From Candidatus Roizmanbacteria bacterium GW2011_GWC2_34_23 (GTDB lineage Bacteria > Patescibacteriota > Microgenomatia > UBA1406 > GWC2-37-13), in the NCBI GenBank assembly GCA_000990305.1, contig LBPR01000007.1, forward strand, positions 1 to 45,787: a stretch of 45,787 nucleotides of DNA. The letters are read 5' to 3'. The notes under the pieces are model-generated. The model saw only the letters and a list, made by a program, of their open reading frames with translations, made no database searches and had not been told where the DNA came from. Positions 16,613 through 23,849 of this stretch are shown piece by piece. Each line of letters begins with the position of its first letter. The stretch's first letter is position 1. A program made the translations under genes and the position numbers.

Positions 16613-16686
16613 GATTGATATGGTTTTGATATATTTTGACCTCTTGAAAACTGCCAGGTAGTGTTTTAAATTTAATATCGCACTAT

Positions 16687-17139
16687 ATGTTTTGTATTTT
16701 TTGTCAGCACCATGATACCGAGGTAATTGAAACAAGAGTATCTGAGGACGGAACAACGATAAGAAGGAGAAGATCATGCCCAAAATGTGATAAACGATTT
16801 ACAACGTACGAAAGACTGGAAGAATTACCCATAATAGTAATTAAAAGAGATGGAACAAGAGAAAGATTTGATCGGGAAAAGCTCAGAAGCGGCCTTTTCA
16901 AGTCATGCGAAAAAACGATTGTAACCGCTGAAAAAATTGATAAAATAATCAACGAAGTAGAAAGAGAACTAAAAGAGAAAGATGCAACAGAAATAGAAAG
17001 TAAAACAATTGGTAATTTAGCAGCCAAACGATTAAAAAAAATTGATAAAGTGGCCTATATAAGATTTTCCTCAGTCTTTAGAAGATTTGTTGATTTGGAT
17101 GACTTTGAGGAAGAGTTAAAAAAATTTAATCCCGATTAA
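16687..17139 (+). CDS. nrdR: Transcriptional repressor NrdR
   Basis: 150 residues, typical length. The zinc ribbon uses Cys3, Cys6, Cys31 and Cys34 with the RVSEDGTTIRRRR stretch between. The ATP-cone follows (LPIIVIKRDGTRERFDREKL, about 46-65). NrdR senses ATP/dATP and represses ribonucleotide reductase genes; here it stands directly upstream of nrdJ. A TAATAT box lies 6 bp before the ATG. A half-site-like CACTATAT overlaps the start codon, but a proper pair of NrdR boxes is not evident. Confidence 0.96.
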   Translation: MFCIFCQHHDTEVIETRVSEDGTTIRRRRSCPKCDKRFTTYERLEELPIIVIKRDGTRERFDREKLRSGLFKSCEKTIVTAEKIDKIINEVERELKEKDATEIESKTIGNLAAKRLKKIDKVAYIRFSSVFRRFVDLDDFEEELKKFNPD

Positions 17140-17145
17140 ATCGGG
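17131..17145 (+). promoter_or_regulatory. Palindrome covering the nrdJ ribosome site
   Basis: CCCGATTAAATCGGG follows directly after or overlaps the nrdR stop and its right arm contains part of the nrdJ Shine-Dalgarno (CGGGAG, 17142-17147). If folded, the hairpin would hide the ribosome site. Translation of nrdR through it could open it, which would couple the two genes. Confidence 0.4.
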
Positions 17146-17154
17146 AGAAATAAT

Positions 17155-20100
17155 ATGAAATTAAAAGGAATTTCAGAAAAGGTTTTTTTGGATCGTTATT
17201 CATTAAAAAATAAAGAAGGTAAAGCGATGGAAAAACGACCGGAAGAGATGTGGGCGAGAATTGCTAAAGCTGTTTCAGTGGTTGAAAAAAAATCAAAACA
17301 AAAAAAGTGGGAAAAAGAATTTTATTCAGCATTAAAGGATTTCAAATACGTTCCGGGAGGCAGAATTTTATCCGGGGCGGGAACAGGTTACGATGTTTCT
17401 TTTTACAACTGTTTTGTTATCCCATCTCCAGAGGATTCAAGAGGGGGAATCCTTAAAACTTTAGGACAGATGGTGGAAATTATGGCTCGAGGTGGCGGGG
17501 TTGGAATTAATCTTTCATCTCTCCGTCCCCGAGGAGCAAGGGTAAAAAAAGTCAATGGTTTTTCATCAGGGCCAATAAATTGGGCCGAGCTTTTTTCAGT
17601 TGCCACGAGAGATATTATTCAGCAAGGGGGAACCCGTCGTGGAGCCTTGATGCTTATGCTTTGGGACTGGCATCCTGATATTGAAGAATTTATTACCGTC
17701 AAACAGGATTTATCAAAAATCAACGGGGCTAATCTTTCTCTTTGTGTTTCTGATACTTTTATGGAGGCAGTTGAAAAAGATTCCGACTGGCCATTAGTAT
17801 TTCCGGACATTAAAGATCCGGAATATGATCGAAAATGGACAGGCGATTTGGATGCTTGGAAAAAAATGGGTAAAAAAGTTATTGTTCATAAAATTGTTAA
17901 AGCGAGAAAACTTTGGGATTTAGTGGCAAGCGCCGCCTGGAAATCAGCTGAGCCGGGCGTCGTTTTTATGGAGAGATATAACAAACTTTACAATAATTAT
18001 TATTGGAATAAAATTATCTGTGTCAACCCTTGTGTTACCGGAGACACTTTAGTCAATACCACTAACGGATTGATTACAATGAAAAAACTTTATGAAAAGC
18101 GCTTGCCTTTTAGAGTTGTGGTTAACGGAAAAGATTACCTTTCGACTGCCGTTAAGTTGACTGGAAAAAAACAGATTTACCGTCTAATTACTAAAGAAGG
18201 ATATCAATTAAGATTAACAGCAGATCATAAGGTTTTTACTCCTTTTGGGAAAAAGTCAGCAGGCGAACTTAAAAAAGGCGAAAAAATTATTTTGGCAACA
18301 GGCGGATATTTTGGAACAAAAGGGACATTGGATGAAGGCAGAGTTTTAGGTTGGTTGGTCGGTGACGGATCAATAAAAAAGGATGTCGTTACTTTATATT
18401 TTTATCAAAAAGAAAAACAAGAACTGGCTCCCAGATTTGCTTTGATGGTAGAAAAAATGGTTGAAGGAGAACAGGTCGTTGCCCGGCCTTATCATATTGC
18501 TCCCCAGTATATTGAAAAAGAGAATAAGACTGTGATTGAGTCGGTAAGATTATGGCGAATTGCTTACCGATACGGTTTATCTCATGAAAATAAATATCAA
18601 GTACCGGAAGCGATTTTTGCCGGTTCGGAAGGCATTCAGAGAGGATTTTTACAAGGAATATTTTCTAGTGATGGAACAGTAATTGGGACGATAGAAAAAG
18701 GAGTTAGTATAAGATTAACATCAATAAAAAAATCTCTTCTTATTAGTGTCCAAAGATTACTTTTAAATTTTGGCATTTTTAGTAAAATCTATGAAAATCG
18801 TCGTCAAGAAGGAAAAAGGTTCTTACCTGATGGTCGAGGAGGACTAAAATTATATAATTGCCAAGCTTATCATGAACTGGTAATTTCCAAAGAAAACTTA
18901 ATAAAGTTTTCCGGATTAGTGGGATTTTTACAACAGGAAAAACAAAACAAACTACAATCTTTTCTTTCTTTATACCGTCGCGGTCCTTATAAAGAAAAGC
19001 CGGAGGCAACTTTCTTGAAATTAGAAAAAGAAGAAATTGAGGAAGTTTTTGACATTACTGTTGAAGGAATTCACGGCTTTTCCGCTAACGGACTATTGGT
19101 TTCTAATTGTGGCGAGGAAGGATTGCCTCCATGGGGCGTATGTAATTTAGGATCAATAAATTTATCAGCTTTAGTTAAAGGAAAAGATATTGATGAAAAA
19201 GGAAAATTTGATTTTAATGCTTTGAAAAATATTGTACGAATAGCAGTTCGTTTTCAAGATAACGTAGTTGATATGGATCCGTATATCTTTGAAGGTATTC
19301 GTAAAACTCAACTTGAAGGAGAAAGAAGGATAGGGCTTGGAACAATGGGATTAGGTGATACTTTGATTAAATTACATCTTCGATACGGCTCACCGGAATC
19401 TCTTGAGTTTATTGACTATGCTCGTGAAAAAGGAAGCTTTGTTAAATATGATAGAAAACTTTATTTAGAAGGAAAGTTTGTAGACCAACTACCTGATGAT
19501 GTCAAAAAATCAATTAAAAAGAATGGAATAAGAAATTCTTTACTTTTGATGCAAGCCCCAACTGGATCAACCTCTTTGATGGCTGGGACTACCAGTGGAA
19601 TCGAGCCAGTCTATGAATTTGAATTTATCAGAAAAGATAGAATTGGCACTCATATAATCCGCCATGATCTTTATGATTCTTGGTTTAAAAAACATTCAAA
19701 AGAAGTCGAAGCTGAAAAGGTAAAAAAACCAGAATGGTTTGTTTCTGCTAATGAGCTAACACCGGAAGATCATGTAAAAGTTCAGGGAGTGATTCAAAAA
19801 TATGTTGACGCTTCAATTTCAAAGACGGTTAATGCTCCAACTTCTCACACAGTTGAAGATGTCAAAAAACTTTATAATTTAGCTTATAAATTAGGATGCA
19901 AGGGAATTGCCTACATGAGGGATGGCTCTCGACCCGGCGTACTCGAGCGAAAACCTGAACCAGCTGAAGCCAAGACCAGCAAACAAGTAGTTTGCCCTCC
20001 TCCCTCTTACACTATTAAACCCCGCCCGATGGTTGTTCACGGCGCTACTTACAGAATTAATACACCGGTTGGAATTGCTTTTATTACCTTAAATACCAAT

Positions 20101-20565
20101 GGGGGCAATCCTCCGGAACCATTAGAAATTTTTATTAATGTTGGTAAGGCTGGAAGTGATGTCTACGCAATGGCTGAAGGTTTAGGAAGAATGATTTCGG
20201 TGGCTTTACGTTTTTCGTCTCATATTTCTGTTTTTGATCGTGTCAATGAAATTATTACCCAACTGCAAGGAATTGGAGGAGCAAGAACCATGGGATTTGG
20301 AAAGGATAGAATAAGAAGTCTGCCTGACGCAGTTGCCAAAGTACTATCGATGCATTATGGAATGAATGGGGAGGAAAAACCCAATGGAGTTGTTAAAGAA
20401 GACCCAAAATTAGTAACCGCAACGACTCAACCGTCATTGATTCAACCGGCAGTAGCTGTTGCCCGATCAACCTCTTTTGATATCTGTCCATCGTGTGGTG
20501 AGGTAACCTTAGTCCACGAAGAGGGTTGTAAGAAGTGCTATGGTTGTGGATACTCTGAATGTTAA
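17155..20565 (+). CDS. nrdJ: B12-dependent (class II) ribonucleotide reductase with intein
   Basis: 1136 residues as translated, 777 after removal of a 359-residue intein (residues 293-651). It reduces ribonucleotides to deoxyribonucleotides with adenosylcobalamin. Extein landmarks: Cys86 (FYNCFVIPSP), GGGVGINLSSLRPRGA, N291-P292 followed after splicing by C652-G-E (the NPCGE radical site), Cys663 (GVCNLGSINL), QAPTGSTSLMAGTTSGIEP and a C-terminal Cys tail, CPSCGEV...CKKCYGCGYSEC. Shine-Dalgarno CGGGAG precedes the ATG. It sits between nrdR and the adenosyltransferase, 15 bp and 1 bp away, so the unit looks co-transcribed. Confidence 0.97.
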   Translation: MKLKGISEKVFLDRYSLKNKEGKAMEKRPEEMWARIAKAVSVVEKKSKQKKWEKEFYSALKDFKYVPGGRILSGAGTGYDVSFYNCFVIPSPEDSRGGILKTLGQMVEIMARGGGVGINLSSLRPRGARVKKVNGFSSGPINWAELFSVATRDIIQQGGTRRGALMLMLWDWHPDIEEFITVKQDLSKINGANLSLCVSDTFMEAVEKDSDWPLVFPDIKDPEYDRKWTGDLDAWKKMGKKVIVHKIVKARKLWDLVASAAWKSAEPGVVFMERYNKLYNNYYWNKIICVNPCVTGDTLVNTTNGLITMKKLYEKRLPFRVVVNGKDYLSTAVKLTGKKQIYRLITKEGYQLRLTADHKVFTPFGKKSAGELKKGEKIILATGGYFGTKGTLDEGRVLGWLVGDGSIKKDVVTLYFYQKEKQELAPRFALMVEKMVEGEQVVARPYHIAPQYIEKENKTVIESVRLWRIAYRYGLSHENKYQVPEAIFAGSEGIQRGFLQGIFSSDGTVIGTIEKGVSIRLTSIKKSLLISVQRLLLNFGIFSKIYENRRQEGKRFLPDGRGGLKLYNCQAYHELVISKENLIKFSGLVGFLQQEKQNKLQSFLSLYRRGPYKEKPEATFLKLEKEEIEEVFDITVEGIHGFSANGLLVSNCGEEGLPPWGVCNLGSINLSALVKGKDIDEKGKFDFNALKNIVRIAVRFQDNVVDMDPYIFEGIRKTQLEGERRIGLGTMGLGDTLIKLHLRYGSPESLEFIDYAREKGSFVKYDRKLYLEGKFVDQLPDDVKKSIKKNGIRNSLLLMQAPTGSTSLMAGTTSGIEPVYEFEFIRKDRIGTHIIRHDLYDSWFKKHSKEVEAEKVKKPEWFVSANELTPEDHVKVQGVIQKYVDASISKTVNAPTSHTVEDVKKLYNLAYKLGCKGIAYMRDGSRPGVLERKPEPAEAKTSKQVVCPPPSYTIKPRPMVVHGATYRINTPVGIAFITLNTNGGNPPEPLEIFINVGKAGSDVYAMAEGLGRMISVALRFSSHISVFDRVNEIITQLQGIGGARTMGFGKDRIRSLPDAVAKVLSMHYGMNGEEKPNGVVKEDPKLVTATTQPSLIQPAVAVARSTSFDICPSCGEVTLVHEEGCKKCYGCGYSEC
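18031..19107 (+). mobile_element. Intein with LAGLIDADG homing endonuclease in nrdJ
   Basis: 359 residues. Block A is CVTGDTLVNT at the N-terminal junction, block B is RLTADHKVF with the TxxH-type His, endonuclease motifs are LGWLVGDGS and LQGIFSSDGT (both with the acidic residue), block F is DITVEGIHGFSANG, and the C-terminal junction is GLLVSN followed by extein Cys. The residue before the terminal Asn is Ser rather than the usual His, which is tolerated in some inteins but may slow splicing. The +1 nucleophile is the catalytic cysteine of the reductase itself. Confidence 0.95.
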
Positions 20566-20566
20566 T

Positions 20567-21088
20567 ATGTCTATCTATACCCGCACTGGCGACTTTGGAA
20601 CAACCGGTCTTTTTGGTGGGAAAAGAATTTCAAAAGCCGACTGTCAGATTGAGACCTATGGATCAATTGATGAGTTAACCTCCTACATCGGTTTAGTCGT
20701 AGTTAAATTAAAAGATAAGAAAGATGCCGATTCTCTTGTCAAAATTCAAAAAGACCTTTATCAGATAATGGGATTTTTGTCCGGAGCAAAAACCGACTTA
20801 TTATTTTTAGAAGACAGAGTTTTAACTTTTGAAAAAAATATTGATCTGATAGAAAAAAAACTACCAAAATTGACTAAGTTTATTATCCCAGGTGGTAATG
20901 AAGTCTCCGCATTATTCCATATTCTAAGAGTAAGCTGTCGTCGTGCTGAAAGAATTTTTGTTGAATATTTTAATAACAATCGAACAATGAAACAATCAAA
21001 CAATATACTAATGTATTTAAATCGTTTATCTGACCTTTTTTTTACCTTGGCACGAAAGTATGGAAAAGATAATGAAGTTGTTTTATAA
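20567..21088 (+). CDS. pduO: Cob(I)alamin adenosyltransferase, PduO type
   Basis: 173 residues. YTRTGDFGTTGLFGGKRISK at 4-23 is the ATP-binding signature, YGSIDELTSYIG follows, and LRVSCRRAERI is the conserved helix near the C-terminus. It transfers the adenosyl group of ATP to cobalamin, giving the cofactor required by NrdJ just upstream. The ATG at 20567 begins 1 bp after the nrdJ stop. The segment RTMKQSNN near residue 145 is encoded by a degenerate AACAAT octamer array (20975-21004), so that loop is probably repeat-derived. Confidence 0.92.
   Translation: MSIYTRTGDFGTTGLFGGKRISKADCQIETYGSIDELTSYIGLVVVKLKDKKDADSLVKIQKDLYQIMGFLSGAKTDLLFLEDRVLTFEKNIDLIEKKLPKLTKFIIPGGNEVSALFHILRVSCRRAERIFVEYFNNNRTMKQSNNILMYLNRLSDLFFTLARKYGKDNEVVL
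20975..21004 (+). repeat. AACAAT octamer array inside pduO
   Basis: Three and a half units: AACAATCG, AACAATGA, AACAATCA, AACAAT. Related arrays occur at 13547-13574 and, on the other strand, at 14353-14372. All three lie in coding sequence. Confidence 0.7.
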
Positions 21089-21101
21089 TCACTAAGCTTA
21101 T

Positions 21102-21623
21102 ATGAAAAAAATCCAAACATTAATTTCTTACACGGTAATAATTTTGTTAGCGGTTTTTGCCAGATTAACTCCCCATGCACCGAATTTTGCTCCAATCGGA
21201 GGATTGGCTTTGTTTTCAGGTTCACACTTTAAAAAGAAAATTGCCTTGTTAATTCCAATAACCGCAATGTTTCTCTCTGATATATTTTTAGGTTTCCACA
21301 AAACCATTCCCTTTGTTTATTTGAGTTTTATTATTATTGCTTTAATCGGAGGATTAATAAAAACTAATAAATGGCAGTCGTTACTCAAAGCGAGTTTAGT
21401 TTCTTCAATTTTATTTTTTTTGATAACTAACTTTGGCGTTTGGGCAACCGGCACAATGTATCAAAAAAACTTAAGTGGTTTGATGCAGAGTTATGTAATG
21501 GGTCTACCATTTTTCCGAAACACACTCCTTTCTGATTTATTTTATTCCTTTTCCTTTTTTTATGGATATAGATTTTTATCAAATATTAATTTCAAAAGAC
21601 TGCTTGCTAGGCTCAATATCTAA
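21102..21623 (+). CDS. DUF6580 family putative transport protein (B12 uptake candidate)
   Basis: 173 residues with five or six hydrophobic segments. The signature HAPNFAPIGGLALFSGSHF (about 24-42) and SDIFLGFH are those of DUF6580, a family of small membrane proteins that look like S-components of ECF vitamin transporters. The gene lies 13 bp after the adenosyltransferase in the nrdR-nrdJ-pduO unit. No cobalamin synthesis gene is present here and CPR bacteria generally lack that pathway, so uptake of cobalamin or a precursor is the natural inference. Not proven by sequence alone. Confidence 0.7.
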   Translation: MKKIQTLISYTVIILLAVFARLTPHAPNFAPIGGLALFSGSHFKKKIALLIPITAMFLSDIFLGFHKTIPFVYLSFIIIALIGGLIKTNKWQSLLKASLVSSILFFLITNFGVWATGTMYQKNLSGLMQSYVMGLPFFRNTLLSDLFYSFSFFYGYRFLSNINFKRLLARLNI

Positions 21624-21647
21624 TCTCAATAATATTTTGTCATAATA

Positions 21648-21686
21648 ATCTAAAAGTATACTTTTGTAGGTTATAAGCGGTTGACA
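21648..21686 (+). promoter_or_regulatory. Repeated promoter element upstream of the transposase
   Basis: AATCTAAAAGTATACTTTTG, then GTAGGTTATAAGCGG and TTGACA (21681-21686). The core is the same as before recA and comM and as the truncated copy at the right edge (45761-45787). The -10 region (TACACA near 21704) is poor, so activity here is doubtful. Confidence 0.55.
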
Positions 21687-21716
21687 TATAAATATATTTC
21701 AAATACACATTTTATA

Positions 21717-21746
21717 TGTAGGGAACAAATATTTTTGTTCCCTACA
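21717..21746. repeat. REP palindrome, copy 1
   Basis: 30 bp, arms TGTAGGGAACAAA and TTTGTTCCCTACA around TATT. It lies 6 bp upstream of the transposase start. Identical to 22040-22069 and near-identical to 29764-29791. Confidence 0.88.
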
Positions 21747-21752
21747 AAAATC

Positions 21753-22316
21753 ATGAACGTTATAAAACATCGAAAACAAAATCGTTTAAACGGATTCAAT
21801 TATTCATCAAACGGATATTATTTTGTAACAATCTGTACAAAAGATCGAGAAAAATATTTTGGAAATATTATTGATAATAAAATGGTCTTAAATAATATTG
21901 GTGAAATTGTAAATACATGTTGGTTGGAAATACCAAATCATTTTCCCAATGTTGAATTAGACGAATTTCAAATAATGCCAAATCACGTACATATGATAAT
22001 TATCATCAATAATAAATCAAATACCAAAAACAAATCACCTGTAGGGAACAAATATTTTTGTTCCCTACAAAATATCAATATATCCTGGCAAACAAAATTA
22101 TCAGGATCATTATCATCTGTAATACGTGGTTTCAAAATCGGCGTAACCAAAAAATGCAGAACAAACAATAATAAAATTATTATTTGGCAAAAATCATTTT
22201 ATGACCAAATCATCCGAACAGAATATTCTTTATATTTTATCCGCCAATATATTCATGACAATCCATTAAATTGGGAGTCGGATAGAAATAATTTTAATAA
22301 TAAAAATAAGGTATAG
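21753..22316 (+). CDS. REP-associated tyrosine transposase (RAYT, Y1 HUH)
   Basis: 187 residues. HKRKQNRLNGF-type N-terminus, YYFVTICTKDREKYFG, the metal-binding HUH motif MPNHVHMI (His78, His80), and C-terminal SFYDQIIR and RQYIHDNP, which should provide the catalytic Tyr (Tyr150 or Tyr166). RAYTs are single-copy, domesticated relatives of IS200/IS605 transposases that act on REP palindromes. A REP stands immediately before the gene and an identical one lies inside it, adding ten in-frame codons (VGNKYFCSLQ, about residues 97-106). I chose the ATG at 21753, where the family homology begins. Confidence 0.9.
   Translation: MNVIKHRKQNRLNGFNYSSNGYYFVTICTKDREKYFGNIIDNKMVLNNIGEIVNTCWLEIPNHFPNVELDEFQIMPNHVHMIIIINNKSNTKNKSPVGNKYFCSLQNINISWQTKLSGSLSSVIRGFKIGVTKKCRTNNNKIIIWQKSFYDQIIRTEYSLYFIRQYIHDNPLNWESDRNNFNNKNKV
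22040..22069. repeat. REP palindrome, copy 2, in the transposase gene
   Basis: The same 30 bp as copy 1. Its length, a multiple of three, keeps the reading frame open. It lies in the variable stretch between the HUH motif and the C-terminal helices. Confidence 0.88.
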
Positions 22317-22329
22317 TATTTTTGAATTT

Positions 22330-22812
22330 TTACCCCAAAACCGGAAGAGGAAATTTTTCTTTTAGATATTTTTTATATAACTCTACAGCCTCTCCATGAT
22401 CAAAGGCGATCACTTCTTTTGCAGGTAATTTATCCAAATCAAACCACTGTAATTTAGTTACTTCTTCATCAGATTTACCGGTTCGTTTGACCGCATTGGC
22501 AATAAAGATAAAATCAACATTTTGACGATCTTCGTGAGGGCGATTTGGATTATCGTTAATCCTAAAAAGTTGCAGATTTTCAATTTCCCAACCGCTTTCT
22601 TCCATAACTTCCCGAGTGACAGCTTGAACAAGATTTTCTTTGTGATTAAAAAACCCACCAAGTAAGCCCCACTTTCCCGATTCAGATATTGGCTTACCAT
22701 TTAGAGTTCCTCGTTTCCCAAGAAGTATTTGATCATTCTTAATGACAATTGCATTGACGGTCACGTGACGAAGAAAAGCTTTATTATTATTTTCAAAATA
22801 ACAAGTGATCAT
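22330..22812 (-). CDS. NUDIX hydrolase
   Basis: 160 residues. The Nudix box runs from GGFFNHKEN to REVMEESG (about 52-75) with all consensus Gly and Glu residues. N-terminal VNAIVIKNDQILLGKRGT and the later FDLDKLP pattern suggest a nucleoside-diphosphate-X pyrophosphatase of the ADP-ribose/NMN type; the substrate is not resolvable. It shares a symmetric -10 region with the next, divergent gene: TATAAT at 22824-22819, 6 bp before the ATG. Confidence 0.9.
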   Translation of the reverse strand: MITCYFENNNKAFLRHVTVNAIVIKNDQILLGKRGTLNGKPISESGKWGLLGGFFNHKENLVQAVTREVMEESGWEIENLQLFRINDNPNRPHEDRQNVDFIFIANAVKRTGKSDEEVTKLQWFDLDKLPAKEVIAFDHGEAVELYKKYLKEKFPLPVLG

Positions 22813-22818
22813 AAGTGT

Positions 22819-22826
22819 ATTATAAT
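22819..22826. promoter_or_regulatory. Symmetric bidirectional -10 element
   Basis: ATTATAAT is its own complement and gives a perfect TATAAT on each strand (22821-22826 plus, 22824-22819 minus). Each is exactly 6 bp from an ATG (22833 and 22812). Both mRNAs would be leaderless. No good -35 is seen on either side. Confidence 0.7.
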
Positions 22827-22832
22827 CAAATT

Positions 22833-23225
22833 ATGTCAAAAAAAAATTATACACCGATTGATGATTTATTGGGGGCCGGTCTCCCAAAAGAGGCCGAGCC
22901 GATTGCGACGGAATTTGAAATAAAAGAACCTGTGGAACACAGTCCTGAAGAAGAAGTAAGGCCGTTTGTCAGTCCAAGGGCGGAAACAATTGAACTGCCA
23001 CCAGATTTAAAAAAACTAGGACTACAGGCAGTTTCTCACTCCCAATTCCCCAGTTATAAAAATATTAAGTTACCGTTAAGCGACGAAAAAATTGTTGTTG
23101 GCCAAAAAGCACCTATCACATCATCCATCAGGTGGTTGGCAACTTTTGCCCTGTATATTCTTGCCCAAGCACATCTTGGGTTAAAGGTAGTTCACGGGCA
23201 TGTGATAAGAGTACTAAAACGATAA
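22833..23225 (+). CDS. Conserved CPR-type hypothetical protein
   Basis: 130 residues, not recognised as a named family. The N-terminal half is acidic, Pro/Glu-rich and probably disordered. The C-terminal half reads FPSYKNIKLPLSDEKIVVGQ, SSIRWLATFALYILAQAHL and ends in a basic VIRVLKR. The hydrophobic stretch of about 20 residues could be one membrane helix or an amphipathic element. The ATG at 22833 is chosen for its leaderless TATAAT 6 bp upstream. It may regulate or interact with a membrane partner, but there is no evidence for a function. Confidence 0.6.
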   Translation: MSKKNYTPIDDLLGAGLPKEAEPIATEFEIKEPVEHSPEEEVRPFVSPRAETIELPPDLKKLGLQAVSHSQFPSYKNIKLPLSDEKIVVGQKAPITSSIRWLATFALYILAQAHLGLKVVHGHVIRVLKR

Positions 23226-23228
23226 ATT

Positions 23229-23329
23229 AGATAGAATCGGATGAAATCAGACGAAGTCAGATAAAATCAGTAAAAGCAAAACTGATTATATCCGATTAAA
23301 TCCGATTTGATCTGATTACATCCAATCTA
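23229..23329. repeat. Mirrored 10-bp tandem array 1
   Basis: Left arm 23229-23273 is built of GAT..AATC-type decamers (GATAGAATCG, GATGAAATCA, GACGAAGTCA, GATAAAATCA). The right arm, 23281-23329, is built of the complementary type (CTGATTATAT, CCGATTAAAT and so on). It overlaps the trxA stop. It can form a long imperfect hairpin between two convergent genes and may double as a terminator. Confidence 0.75.
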
Positions 23330-23644
23330 GATGGCTTTGTTTATTTCTGTTAAAAATCCTTCTTTGCTTTGTGCTCCAACGAATTGACCGACGACTTGGC
23401 CATCCTTAAAAATTAAAAAAGTTGGAATAGAAAAAACTTGATATTGAGAAGACAGCTCTTGATTTTGATCAACGTCAACTTTAACAAACTTTACATTTTT
23501 TACCTCTTCAGCCAACTGATCGATGATCGGTCCGGTCATTTTACATGGGCCGCACCAGGTGGCAAAAAAATCAACTAACACAGTTCCTTTATTTTTTAAT
23601 ACCTCTGCTTCAAAATTATTTTTATCAAGATGAGCAACTATCAT
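23327..23644 (-). CDS. trxA: Thioredoxin
   Basis: 105 residues, typical length. Active site WCGPCK at 30-35 (Cys31, Cys34), VDFFATW before it, and cis-Pro in the SIPTFLIFKDG motif. General disulfide reductant; it could re-reduce the C-terminal Cys pair of the ribonucleotide reductase in this window. The stop lies within a tandem array. Confidence 0.96.
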   Translation of the reverse strand: MIVAHLDKNNFEAEVLKNKGTVLVDFFATWCGPCKMTGPIIDQLAEEVKNVKFVKVDVDQNQELSSQYQVFSIPTFLIFKDGQVVGQFVGAQSKEGFLTEINKAI

Positions 23645-23745
23645 AACTTCATATCTTAGTACGGGTAATTTTTAATGTCAAACGCAGATTATACGGCTGG
23701 TATCTATCGTCAAAAAAATCCCTTCTTAATAATCCAACTGCTCAC

Positions 23746-23845
23746 TTTTGTAGGTTATAAGCGATTGACTAAAATAACACATTATTTATTATTTTATTTA
23801 GCGAGCTATTTATTTAGCGAGTTTTAAACTCGTTAAGCTCGCTAA
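23746..23845 (+). promoter_or_regulatory. comM promoter with downstream operator array
   Basis: TTTTGTAGGTTATAAGCGAT runs into TTGACT (23765-23770), then a 16-bp spacer and TATTAT (23787-23792). 23797-23845 holds TTTAGCGAGCTATTTATTTA-type repeats and the mirrored GCGAGTTTTAAACTCG and GCTCGC units, reaching to 5 bp before the ATG. Spacing, element and array match the recA upstream region (11168-11282). Confidence 0.7.
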
Positions 23846-23849
23846 TATT

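Noticed and set aside
16600-16690. NrdR boxes before nrdR
   Set aside because: Only a half site (CACTATAT) can be seen, and the usual pair at 31-32 bp spacing is missing.
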